A stretch of DNA of 18,096 bases from positions 1 to 18,096 of the forward strand of contig JAAAVE010000005.1 of NCBI GenBank assembly GCA_015679605.1, read 5' to 3'. Every line of letters starts with the position of its first letter. The stretch's first letter is position 1. Position numbers and translations under genes: made by a program. The stretch is from Podila epigama. Taxonomy: Eukaryota > Mortierellomycota > Mortierellomycetes > Mortierellales > Mortierellaceae. Positions 1-8,365 of the stretch are shown here, piece after piece. The notes beneath the pieces were generated by a model. The model ran no database searches. It saw only the letters and a list, made by a program, of their open reading frames with translations, and was not told where the DNA came from.

Positions 1-754
1 AAAAAAAAAAAAAAAAAAAAAAAAAACGTCCCTGCTGGCAACTGTGTGTTTCTTTGTAGAACTCTTTTCACCCTACACATTAACAAGGAGCATGAAAAAA
101 ACATTGACTACAATCAGAATAGGACTCCACTCTCCTTTGCACAAATAAACCAAGGGTGCGATTCTAATTAGAGCAAAAGTACCCTCCACTCATCTAGGAT
201 GTTGAGAATATGCCATTTCACAAAAGTCAACTCTTGATGATCCGGCTCTTGTCGTTCTAAAAGTTGTGGTATGAAACTACAAAGAGAAGGATCAACCATT
301 TGGCCCTTTGTCCATGACAACCAGGGTATGATTTGTAAAGTATGCAAGGGTGATGCTGTCAAGACGTGACTAGGGCGAGACTGAGAAAAGGATAGAGTCT
401 TGTGCATCTGCATGCAAGGTGAAAGTCCAATATTCCACACAGGGGACAATCGGGCAAATCGAGGGATAACACCCCGTTCTTTTCTATATCAACTACAAAA
501 TGGATGAGCAAGGGCCCAATCCAATCCATCCTTGCCTTGTGCAATACACGACTCACTTCATTCGAACACCCACTGACATGGCATGACACGACACGACACG
601 ACGCGACGCGACGCGACGCGACGCATCAAAAGAAAAAAAAGAGGCAGGCACATTTAATGTGTGATTTTATTGTGCTATTGTGCAAAAACATATTATTCAA
701 AAAAAACAAAACTAATAAGGTAAAATGTATCATGGTTGTGAATAAATCACAACC
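1..754. other. Intergenic left edge without a recognised gene
   Basis: The window opens with a run of 26 A. No gene family is recognisable here. On the minus strand two overlapping open frames in different phases (about 589-359 and 449-168) could be joined through an acceptor-like TGCAG at about 410. The lower one ends in a plausible-looking C-terminus (…ILDEWRVLLL), but I see no known domain, no start context and no clear promoter. A decayed gene or chance frame is equally likely. The right part holds a pentanucleotide repeat (585-624) and the 3' untranslated region of the bZIP gene, with a poly(A)-signal match AATAAA on the minus strand at 671-666. Confidence 0.5.
585..624. repeat. Pentanucleotide microsatellite (GACAC)3(GACGC)5
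   Basis: Eight uninterrupted 5-bp units: three GACAC followed by five GACGC. The two blocks differ by one transition per unit, which suggests expansion of a point-mutated unit. It lies just beyond the probable 3' end of the bZIP transcript. Confidence 0.9.
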
Positions 755-757
755 CTA
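734..757 (-). promoter_or_regulatory. Perfect stem-loop abutting the bZIP stop codon
   Basis: On the minus strand the stop codon TAG (757-755) is followed immediately by an 8-bp perfect inverted repeat, arms 754-747 and 741-734, with a 5-nt loop. The arms read GGTTGTGA and TCACAACC. The structure is seen directly. A role in 3' UTR stability, termination or readthrough is only inferred. Confidence 0.5.
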
Positions 758-1880
758 AGAGCGCTTGCTAAGCGCAGCATGGGCTTCTGCAAGCTGAGCC
801 TCGAGTTGCTCAATACGGGCAGCTTGTTCAGCCTCCTTGCTCACAAATCCACTCTTCTCGGTCTCGAGAACCGCGAGCTTCATGTTCAAGTCGTTGTTGG
901 CAACCTCAAGATCAGAGATCTTGGCTTCCAGCCCTTCGAGGCGGATCAACTTCTTGAGACGCGAACGGCGGGCAGCATCAGTGTTCTTGGCGCGTTTGGC
1001 GACAATCTCTTCCTGCTTCTCCTCAGGGGTGAGGACTCTCTTCTTGCCTTTCTTCCTGCCAGGAGTTGGAGTCTGTGACACAGACACAGGTGTGGAGGGC
1101 AGAGGAGTAGTCTCAGGAAGAGTGGTCTCAGTGTGGGCCTCAAGCGAAAAATCAAAGTCCTCGAGTTCATCATCCAGGGCAACATCGACGGGCGATGCAT
1201 CGACCTGCGTAGCAGCGATGCTCAAGTCAGCTTGGGCTTGGGCCATAACAGCCTTCTCCAAATCTTGACTCCAGGGGATGTTGAGCGCGGCAGCAGCTTG
1301 CTGGACTGCGGCCGAGGTAAGGACGGTGGGTGCAGCAGCCACGGCAGGTACCACGGCAGGTGCCACAGTAGGTGTGGGCACCAGGTTCAGGTTACCCACA
1401 ACTGGAGGAATGATGGACAGGTCAAACAGGGGAGCACCCATCATGAGGGGTGACGCGCCACTGAACGAGTCAAAGCTGAGCAGAGGCGAATCCTCAAGAG
1501 CTGAAGAGAAAGGGCTTGACGAGGTCGATGACACAGGCGACGACAAGAGAGCAGACTCGTCGGCGGAGAGACTGCCAAACTGAAGATCAGAGGCGAGCCA
1601 CTCGTCAAAGCCAGCGCCAGTGGCAGCAACGGCAGGAGACGATGCAAAGATATCATCATTCTTGGGGAATGTTGACACGACTCTTTTGCCCACTAAAAGT
1701 TAAAAGGACAGAGAGGCACAGGTTAACAAACTGTTGGGGTAAAGCTTAAAAAATAAATCGGCAGGTCAGTCCTCAATGAAAGGTTAACTTACTCTGAGCA
1801 AGGGCCGAGTCTAAAGCGTCAGCCGACTTGGATAGCTTGGTGTTCATGTCAAACATGGGGAAATCAATTGAGATAGCCAT
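755..1880 (-). CDS. GCN4: GCN4/CpcA-type bZIP transcription activator
   Basis: The gene has two exons, 1880-1793 and 1692-755, joined by a 100-nt GT-AG intron, and encodes 341 aa. It is probably the nuclear activator of general amino-acid control, binding TGASTCA-type sites as a dimer. The C-terminal bZIP holds the basic-region signature NTDAARRSR at residues 266-274, very close to Gcn4 (NTEAARRSR). A heptad leucine/coiled-coil segment then runs to about residue 339. The middle is Ala/Pro/Ser/Thr-rich, with an acidic-hydrophobic patch DDELEDFDF near residues 202-210 that resembles Gcn4-type activation motifs. The intron splits an ATG codon (A|TG, Met30). The chosen start (MAISIDFPMF) has A at -3 and G at +4. 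The leader carries two upstream ORFs, which supports translational control. The assignment is strong for the bZIP subfamily. Orthology is inferred from the basic region plus the uORFs. Confidence 0.88.
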
Positions 1881-1999
1881 ATTACAAGGGACTTGATAGG
1901 GAGTGTATATTTGATGCGAGCGAGGAGTGGGAGCGGAAGGCTTTTTTTTTGGTTTGGGTGCAAAAAAATGGGGGGATTATTCAAAGGATAAGGGCAGGT

Positions 2000-2101
2000 T
2001 TAGGGCTGTAAGGCAGGTACGATAAGTTTCTTCTGTACTGGGATGGTGGTTCTTCTAATGATATCGATCTTTCTTCTGGGGGTGCAAATTGGGGAAACCA
2101 T
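2000..2101 (-). promoter_or_regulatory. uORF2 (33 codons plus stop) in the bZIP leader
   Basis: The minus-strand ATG at 2101-2099 has a strong context (A at -3, G at +4). The ORF encodes 33 aa (MVSPICTPRR…LQP) and ends in TAA at 2002-2000, leaving 119 nt to the main AUG at 1880. It is the only AUG between uORF1 and the main start. It therefore fits the inhibitory second uORF of the GCN4/cpc-1 delayed-reinitiation scheme. No strong splice donor that would remove it is visible by eye in the leader. Confidence 0.6.
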
Positions 2102-2254
2102 GTTGTAAATGTTTTGTATGAACCGTAAGGTTGTTGAAAAGTTGAAAAGTTGTATGGGGTTTGAACCGTTGTAAGGTGTTGTTGTTGAAAGAAAATGTTG
2201 TAGGTTTGTTCTGTTGTAAATGTTGTTGAAAATGTACGAAAAATGTACTAGCGT

Positions 2255-2275
2255 TTAAGCGGAAAAGGAAGCCAT
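2255..2275 (-). promoter_or_regulatory. uORF1 (6 codons plus stop) in the bZIP leader
   Basis: This short minus-strand ORF starts with ATG at 2275-2273 and reads MASFSA, then TAA. The start context is strong (A at -3, G at +4). It ends 153 nt before uORF2 and about 370 nt before the main start. A very short first uORF that permits reinitiation is the classical first element of GCN4-like leaders. Presence in the mRNA is inferred, because the transcription start is not visible. Confidence 0.6.
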
Positions 2276-2765
2276 TGTGGGCAATCGTGAAATGGGCAAA
2301 GAAAAGAATGTAAAAAGTAGTGGAGAATACGTCCACAATAAAAAATAGCAAAAGAAAAGCTGGGTAAAGTGTTACAACAACAGAAAGTGGTGATCAAAGG
2401 GTCAAAAGACAAAAAGACAGGGTGGAGCAAGCTCAATGGTAAGGTGTGGAATAGGGAAAGTGGGTTGGGTTAGTAAACAAAAAGTGGAAGAAAAGAAAAA
2501 AGAGAGGGGAGAAAAAAGAGAGGAGAATAGATAAAAAGCCTTGAGTAAGCCCTCGAAAAAAAAATCGATGAATCATCACAAAATATCATTAAGGGGTCAT
2601 AGATGAGCCGATTGTTGAGCAAAAGATGCACCAATCACAGTCGACCATTTGGGTCAGGTCCTGACTCCGCCATACGCCAAAATGTTTTTTTTTTGTTTTT
2701 TTTGGGAACCCTTTGGTCTACGTACGAATGAATACAATAAGTACATGTACAAAGATTGTTGTTGT

Positions 2766-5108
2766 TTATGGCAGTGGCTCGTCACTATTTGAAATTCGGT
2801 TCAAGTGCAAGTAAACATCGGTACCATATCTAAAAGGCAGAGTGAACAGCGCCCAACAGGAACAAGAAGAGCAATTAGTATATACTATCAGGAAAACGAG
2901 GCTTGTCTGTTCGAGGTTCATGCAAAGGAGACTAGTCTGTCAATCATTCGCTTACCCTTCCATGGAAATAAGTTTGAGATCGCCTCCAAAGTATCTCGCG
3001 TACAGTCTACTGATAGGAAGGCCATATCCGAAGCCAGCCATAGGGGCCTTGAAGTCTGACTTGTCAAAGGTTGGGTCCAAGTGCTGTGAAGGAGCGGTGG
3101 TATACATATAAGTCCAGACAAGAGGCACACCACTTCTTGGAATTCCTCCGCCCTCATCCGAGATCTTGATGGCAATGTCCTGTGAAGTAAATATCAAGGA
3201 GGTATGTTCTTTGTTGTTAATACGGAACAAGGATACGTAAAATAAGCAAGAAAAAATAAACCGCCGAGCAACAAAAATGTCCTAGAAGAGTCATACCTCT
3301 TTGCCTTGTGCAACAATGAGCTTAATGGGTGGGTATTCGTCACATTCAGTTCCATACTGCTCCACAACAGCTCGCAGAGAATTCTTGAGCAGCTCGAAGA
3401 GCATATGGCTCAAGTGAGAGGGCACATACATGAACTCAAGATCATCCTTGCAGTGGAGATGCACCTCGGGGCCACGGAAGAGACCATAATAATCTTCGCA
3501 GATGAACTTTGCATTGTCGATGGCCTCCTGCGCCATGTCGGCCAAATTTGTCCTTGTGCAAATGATTCCCACATAATCCTTTCTCGAAGGCCCCTTGTTC
3601 AATGCGATATGTTGGCCTGTGTGGTTTTCAATGGTAATAATGACATAGGTTTGTTAGTTGCTATATGGAGTAAAAATGATAAAACAGATTGCTTTGGCAC
3701 TACGCAAATCTTCTTACCAATAAGCATACGGATGCCAATGCGGGACATGTAGAAACGATCCAAGAAGGCTTGGATATCCGTGTCAACCAAGTGTGACTTT
3801 TTCATTTGCTTGAACTCGAGAATTCCTTGGGCTAATTTTTTTTTAAAAAAAAATGTGTGTGAGTAACAAATTTGGAGCGTGATCGGTTTCATGTCGGTTT
3901 AAACCTTGACCCAAATGGGTCTCCGTGGACAGAATGGATTGCTCTCCTCCTGTCTGTCTCGTGCTGGTCCAGCTGGATAGTGCGACAAAATGAAGTCGAT
4001 TGTGTCATCGCATGTCGTTGTCCAGCTCCATGCTCCGACCACTTTTGAGGTCAAGTTTTTCCATCCTTTCTGCATGTTTTGCATGCTAGCCTGCCTGCCT
4101 TCTCTGCATTCTTCTCAGGCTATCAATCTTCCCGCAAATTTACATTTGAAGACTAAAAAGTGAAAAGTGTCTTACCAACAGTAGTGACGACGGGGTCGTG
4201 TCGTCTCTTGACTGCTTCGATCATTTTTGTAAACTTTTCGTTGTAGGCGTGCACCTCTGCCGGCCACTCGACATTATCCATGACACTGTGATATCTGTGT
4301 TGTTGTTTTTTTGTAGTCCATGTAAGAAGCAAGGTAGGGGAGTAAAGAGACAAAAACAAACAGGGAACATGTAAATATGAACAATTGTTAGTAAACAGCC
4401 TCTTCATGCTGCTTTCTGAGACATTTAATGCGCATGCAAATCAAATGTACCTGTGAGAAAGCGAGACACCCTTGCGACCATTGGGGTTATTGCCGTTGGG
4501 CATGGCCAGATTCGGTGAGTTTTCAGGGAGGGTTTGCATGTCTGACTGCTTGCTCATCGTCTTGGCCATGTCCTTGAGTCTGGGAGTCATCTCTTTGTTA
4601 GGAAACTCAACCAAGTCCTAAACATATGATTGAAGACATGGCCCAGAAAAGATGACACATACACGTCTTAGCAAAGCAGGTTTCTCCTCCACATGTCATT
4701 CTGTGACATGTTATAGCAGGGAGCCGTAGTGAATGGATGTTGATGTTTATGCTTTTTACCTGGAAGGACTGAGCATACCAGTTCTTGACACGAATGATCG
4801 AAGGCATATCACTGAGATTATGAGGCAGGTTCTCGAGCTCCTTTACTCTGTGGGCAAGACGGATTGGCAACTCTTCTGACAGAAACTGACTAGCCTTGAA
4901 GAGCGTGCCTTGCGTCGGATTCTGGCCTAGTAAAGTGAACAGAGTGAATGACCTATTAGTGTCCATACTCACTTTGACTCTTCACTCGGCTCACCCACGA
5001 CATTGCCCTCTTACCAAACATGACCATCTGTCTTAATGAGACACCAGTCTGAGGAAAGGTGGCAAAGTGTTTGATCTTTTCTGCCAGCTGAGGCGTGATC
5101 CTGTACAT
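2766..5108 (-). CDS. PDK: Mitochondrial pyruvate dehydrogenase kinase (fungal PDK/Pkp type)
   Basis: Eight exons: 5108-5015, 4926-4760, 4617-4451, 4294-4176, 3831-3718, 3616-3297, 3179-2956 and 2829-2766. They give 422 aa with every junction in frame. The enzyme phosphorylates and inactivates the E1-alpha subunit of the matrix pyruvate dehydrogenase complex. The fold is a GHKL/histidine-kinase-like ATPase acting on serine. Visible motifs are the N-terminal helical domain with [15 protein letters not shown], the N-box ELLKN (295-299), the G1 box DEGGG (335-339), the G2 box GFGYG (376-380) and the G3-like GYGTD (402-406). The block VGIICT plus YARYFGGDL matches fungal PDKs. The branched-chain kinase differs in the last block. 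The N-terminus ([10 protein letters not shown]…) is not a classical targeting peptide by eye. Intron 4 is unusually long (344 nt). Confidence 0.93.
3832..4175 (-). other. Long intron 4 of PDK
   Basis: This intron is 344 nt, against 88-156 nt for the other six PDK introns. It contains a minus-strand open frame (4084-3899) without recognisable homology, and a perfect T9A9 palindrome (3836-3853) beside the 3' splice site. I looked for C/D-box snoRNA motifs and found no convincing C/D pair. It may be a relic insertion or simply a longer intron. Confidence 0.6.
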
Positions 5109-5520
5109 GGCGCGAAGTATGCGAATGGAATGAGAAGAAGGGGTAGAGTGGGGAGGGGGAAAGGAATCCGGAGAGTCACTGATGAGGTGAGTGTTAATGT
5201 ATTTTTTTTTCTTGTTTTTCTTGTTGTTCAGGAATGAGGATGTTCAACTATGGAGGTGAGAAAAATTAAAAAGGAGTGTAGAAAAGAAAAGGAGCACGCA
5301 GCTGGATTTTCTTAAAAAAAAAAGTTCAAAGTTCCCCGGACGACGTGATTGGCGCGTCGTGCTCTCTCTGTAGCGGTCGGTCGGATCCTCACGTAATTTT
5401 TAGAATGCAGGCAAAAAAATTGACAGAGACAGAGAAAGAAGAAAGAAAAGAAAAAGGATTATATTGTTGACTATGACAGGAATGCTAAGATGGATCCGTT
5501 TTGCTTCTTGTTGCACCACT
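5109..5520. promoter_or_regulatory. PDK promoter and PHS1 3' flank
   Basis: This is the 412-bp gap between two minus-strand genes. It contains ATTGG (a reverse CCAAT box) at about 5349-5353, an ACGTAA-containing bZIP-like core near 5390, and several A/T homopolymer tracts. No coding potential is recognised. The role as PDK promoter is inferred from position. Confidence 0.4.
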
Positions 5521-6747
5521 TTACTCAGTCTTCTTGGACTTGCCGGATCCAAGGTAACGTCTGCGCTGTCCAATCATGTGTGTGTACATGACAAAGAAGC
5601 CTAACCGTACCGAAAGACAAAGTAGAGTTAGTCACCAGTTCACCGAAAAACACTAGTATCAATCATATCCACAAGCGAATCCAAACAAAAAAAAGCAAGC
5701 TTACCTGGAGGGTAAATGCACAGCATTGCAACGAGGAAGTAGTAGTAAGCAGGATGGATGGTGTGGGCAAAGGGAAGAGACTGGTAAATCTCGATGGCTT
5801 CGCTTCCGGCACCCACGGGATAGAGAATGTAAAAGAAGGTGTATCTGTACGTGAAAGCAAACATAGGGGATCGAGGTAAGTATCGAATGCGGAGAAGGCG
5901 ACGGCAACCAACTCTATTGGATCGCACGTGTGCCCTAAGCCCCCTACAAAATTCAATTGAGGCGTTTCTCCCCACACGTTTTCTGCCAAAATTATAAAAA
6001 TTATAAATCGTATTCATTCACTCTACCTGCACCAGACCAAGAAGGAAGGGCCCATGTTGACCAGGTTCAAGGCGTAGTAGGCATAGCGGATGCACTCGGT
6101 GATGCACCAGGCAATGGTCATCGTGGTAAAGGCCCAGAAATGACGAACCTACAAAGGAACAAAGGAAAAGAGTTGGTGCAAATCCTTTATCCAGACACAC
6201 GGCCACTCGGTGCCTTCCAACGTTCAGCAAAAACTATCCTTGGCAGTAGAATGTACAATACCTCGGGCACAGGGAACAAGGTGCAAATGCCCCAAACAAG
6301 CAGGATGCGGGAGGCAACCTGCATGGCAGTGGTACCGACGGGGGACTTGACCAAGCCAAACAGAGCATGGAAGACTTCAAGGATGGCAGCGGTCTGAACC
6401 CAGACCAGCTGATCACCTACGACAGCATAGACCTTGGTGTAGTCAAAGCCAGTGGCGACAAGAGTCCTGATGGTCTGCACGAGAATATATCCCCATCCTG
6501 CGAACGACGCCCAGTTGTAAGCGATCAAGTACAGATTGATAACAGGGTTCACAGGCTTGGAAGCCTTCTTACTGGCTGCTGACGGTGCGAGAAAAAAAGA
6601 AAAAAGATGTCGAGTTTAAGCATGGCTGTTGATGATTTCCAAAAGTATCCTTATTTTATTTTCATGTTTCTTTCGCTGGCATTGCGCAATGTCATGTCAT
6701 CCATAATTACCGGCAGCAGGGGCACGTTCAGTCTGCGTCTTGGGCAT
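5521..6747 (-). CDS. PHS1: Very-long-chain (3R)-3-hydroxyacyl-CoA dehydratase (PHS1/HACD/PTPLA)
   Basis: Five exons: 6747-6711, 6578-6262, 6148-6027, 5844-5705 and 5600-5521, giving 231 aa. The protein is a multipass ER membrane enzyme that performs the third step of the fatty-acid elongation cycle. It dehydrates 3-hydroxyacyl-CoA to trans-2-enoyl-CoA for sphingolipid and very-long-chain fatty-acid synthesis. Family blocks are all present: NLYLIAYNWASF, EVFHALFGLVKSPVGTTAMQ, AWCITECIRYAYYALN and YTFFYILYPVGAGSE. The catalytic Tyr and Glu known from yeast Phs1 (seven residues apart) correspond to Tyr167 and Glu174. The tail is short and basic (…GQRRRYLGSGKSKKTE), as expected for an ER protein. 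The start at 6747 gives a 12-residue exon 1. The intron 1 acceptor is a tandem CAGCAG, so Ala13 may be one or two codons. Confidence 0.95.
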
Positions 6748-6952
6748 GTTGAGTTAATGGAGACAGTGATGGTGGAGAAAAACAATCACCTCGAACTTGC
6801 CCCAAAAATTTATTGGGCCTCTCAGCCCAGTGCACGTGACCGCTCCGCTGTTGTTGTGGCGCCTTCCGAAACGGGCCACTTGATCTTTTTCAACAAATCT
6901 CACTCCCTCTCATCAATCACACAACACACACTTACATACACAACGCATCGCC
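6748..6952. promoter_or_regulatory. Divergent PHS1-TOM22 promoter
   Basis: Only about 205 bp separate the two start codons. Near the centre lie a palindromic E-box CACGTG (6833-6838, in GTCACGTGCA on the minus strand, a Cbf1-like context) and a reverse CCAAT box ATTGG (6812-6816). The TOM22 side has a pyrimidine/CA-rich leader before ATG. A shared bidirectional promoter is inferred. Confidence 0.55.
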
Positions 6953-7544
6953 ATGGTTAAACTGGAAGAAGTCGCTCTTGATCACGTCGAGGAGGAATAC
7001 TCTGATTCTGATTCTTCCTCAGTCTATTCGTCCGATGATGAGGATGACGTTGATAACATCGAGTCGATCCTTGATCGTGTGTGGGCACTCCAGGATGTCA
7101 TCCCAGCAAAGACTCGCAAGTCTATTTCCGAAAAGTGCTCCACTGTTTATGGCTGGGGAAAGACCTCGGCCAAGTTCCTTGGCAACTCTGCCTGGGTTCT
7201 TACCACCAGCGCCCTCCTCCTCGTTCTCCCCCTCATGATTGAGCTTGAGCATGAGCAGGGTTTGATTGAGTTTGAGAAGATGCAACAGCAGTCCAACCAG
7301 GTGAGTCAACGAATATCTTTTATGCCGTCTTGAATGCACCCTCAGTTCACCACACCATGAAGGTGCTCTTGAAGCAAAAGGCGAAGACATGAGTGTGTGG
7401 ATGGAGGTTCATCCTTTGATACTGAAGAAGCGATCAAATAGACTGACCGATCTGTATTTTCTTGATCGATTTTAATAGATGCTCTCCCAGCCTTCTGGCC
7501 AGCAGAAGAAGCAGGCCTCTGGCATTGTCCCCCCTGGCTTCTAA
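6953..7544 (+). CDS. TOM22: Mitochondrial import receptor subunit TOM22
   Basis: Two exons, 6953-7300 and 7479-7544, give 137 aa. Tom22 is the central receptor of the outer-membrane TOM translocase. It takes presequence precursors from Tom20 and organises the Tom40 pores. The N-terminal cytosolic part is highly acidic (about residues 4-41, many Asp/Glu/Ser). A conserved helix (ESILDRVWALQDVIPAKTR) follows. A single membrane segment lies at about residues 79-98 and contains the family's Pro (Pro93). The short intermembrane-space tail ends in GIVPPGF, typical of Tom22. The ATG at 6953 sits in a good context (CGCCATGG). Length and topology fit fungal Tom22. Confidence 0.93.
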
Positions 7545-8365
7545 GATGTTGAACGGGACACGGCGGCGCGAAAATGACGGGAACGAGCCGAGAAAGGAGG
7601 CGAGGTGGATCTGACGCAGAAAATGTGTTTGCTTTTCTTGTTTTTTTGTTGTGTGCTTGGATTGGTTATCGTCAATACGGTCAACATGATACAGACTTGT
7701 CAGTTTTCCAGCACTTTTGCCTCGTTCTTTCTCCTACTGTCTTTTTTTTTATGTTACACATTTTTTCCGTCTCACACCGCTCCACAACGCCTAGAAAGAA
7801 CTTCATCTCGTCTTGCTTGGCATCAAAACGTACATCATGTCATTGCATCCTTCCCCGCACTTGATCCCATTTTCACTTGATCCCATTTTCTCTCTTTATT
7901 CTTTGTTGTTGTTCTTTTTTTTCCGTAGCCATTTAAGCCAAACATGTAATATACTCAATGCAAAAGAAAACAAATTGCTTTTGTTAGTTTTTTTATTTGC
8001 CTTACACATTTCTTGTCTGCGGGAACTTTTTCTAACAAATCGTGGAGAGAGTGTAGGAGCTGGGGGGGGTTGGGCGTGGCGTCTCTCCACTTGACATCTT
8101 GTCAGCCAATTGTGAGAGCTTGCAGACAGTTTGAGAGCCACATCCTTCTGACGTTGTCACACCTCATTTCCCCCCCTTATTTTTCGCTCAGTTCAAAAAC
8201 TTCATCTTTCATCTCATCTACTCTTTTACCTGTAACACAGACAACATTCATTCATCCATTCATTCATTCATCCCGCCAACTACCACCATCTTGAGAGACA
8301 GCACTCATCAGAGCTAGTCAACTAAACACGACCACGCAGAAAAGCAAGAAAAAAAAGCATCAAAT
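7545..8365. promoter_or_regulatory. TOM22 3' flank and promoter of the Bqt4-like gene
   Basis: This 821-bp gap has no recognisable gene; the open frames in it are T-rich and lack family motifs. It contains a perfect 16-bp tandem duplication (7859-7890), a G8 run near 8063-8070, and an ATTC/ATCC-rich pyrimidine leader (about 8247-8275). The leader probably lies at the core promoter of the gene starting at 8366. Confidence 0.45.
7859..7890. repeat. 16-bp perfect tandem duplication
   Basis: Two identical adjacent copies of ACTTGATCCCATTTTC occupy 7859-7874 and 7875-7890 in the intergenic region after TOM22. Confidence 0.9.

Larger units (their letters stand above)
1881..2765 (-). promoter_or_regulatory. 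Leader and promoter region of the bZIP gene
   Basis: This 885-bp gap lies between the PDK stop and the bZIP start. On the minus strand a strongly pyrimidine-rich tract (about 2530-2455) probably marks the core promoter, so the mRNA leader would be roughly 550 nt. That is long, and typical of GCN4/cpc-1 genes. A TGACTC core (2662-2667), 6 of 7 bases of a Gcn4 site, lies upstream and could allow autoregulation. An extra ATG at 2576 lies upstream of the pyrimidine tract and is probably not transcribed. The PDK 3' UTR occupies the right end. Confidence 0.5.

Noticed and set aside
1-26. Poly(A) run as evidence of a retroposed copy or processed pseudogene
   Set aside because: There is no adjacent coding sequence or target-site duplication. 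It is probably a homopolymer at a contig or window edge.
837-1583. Plus-strand open frames of 100-140 codons
   Set aside because: They are antisense shadows of the bZIP coding exon.
2248-2436. Longer minus-strand frame containing uORF1
   Set aside because: It opens with a non-ATG codon. The real ATG in this frame gives only the 6-codon uORF1.
3306-3752. 148-codon plus-strand frame
   Set aside because: It is antisense to PDK exons 5 and 6, whose minus-strand translation has all the kinase motifs.
7574-8294. Several overlapping plus-strand open frames after TOM22
   Set aside because: They are T-rich, lack domains, overlap each other in different frames, and include a tandem duplication. They fit UTR/promoter sequence.
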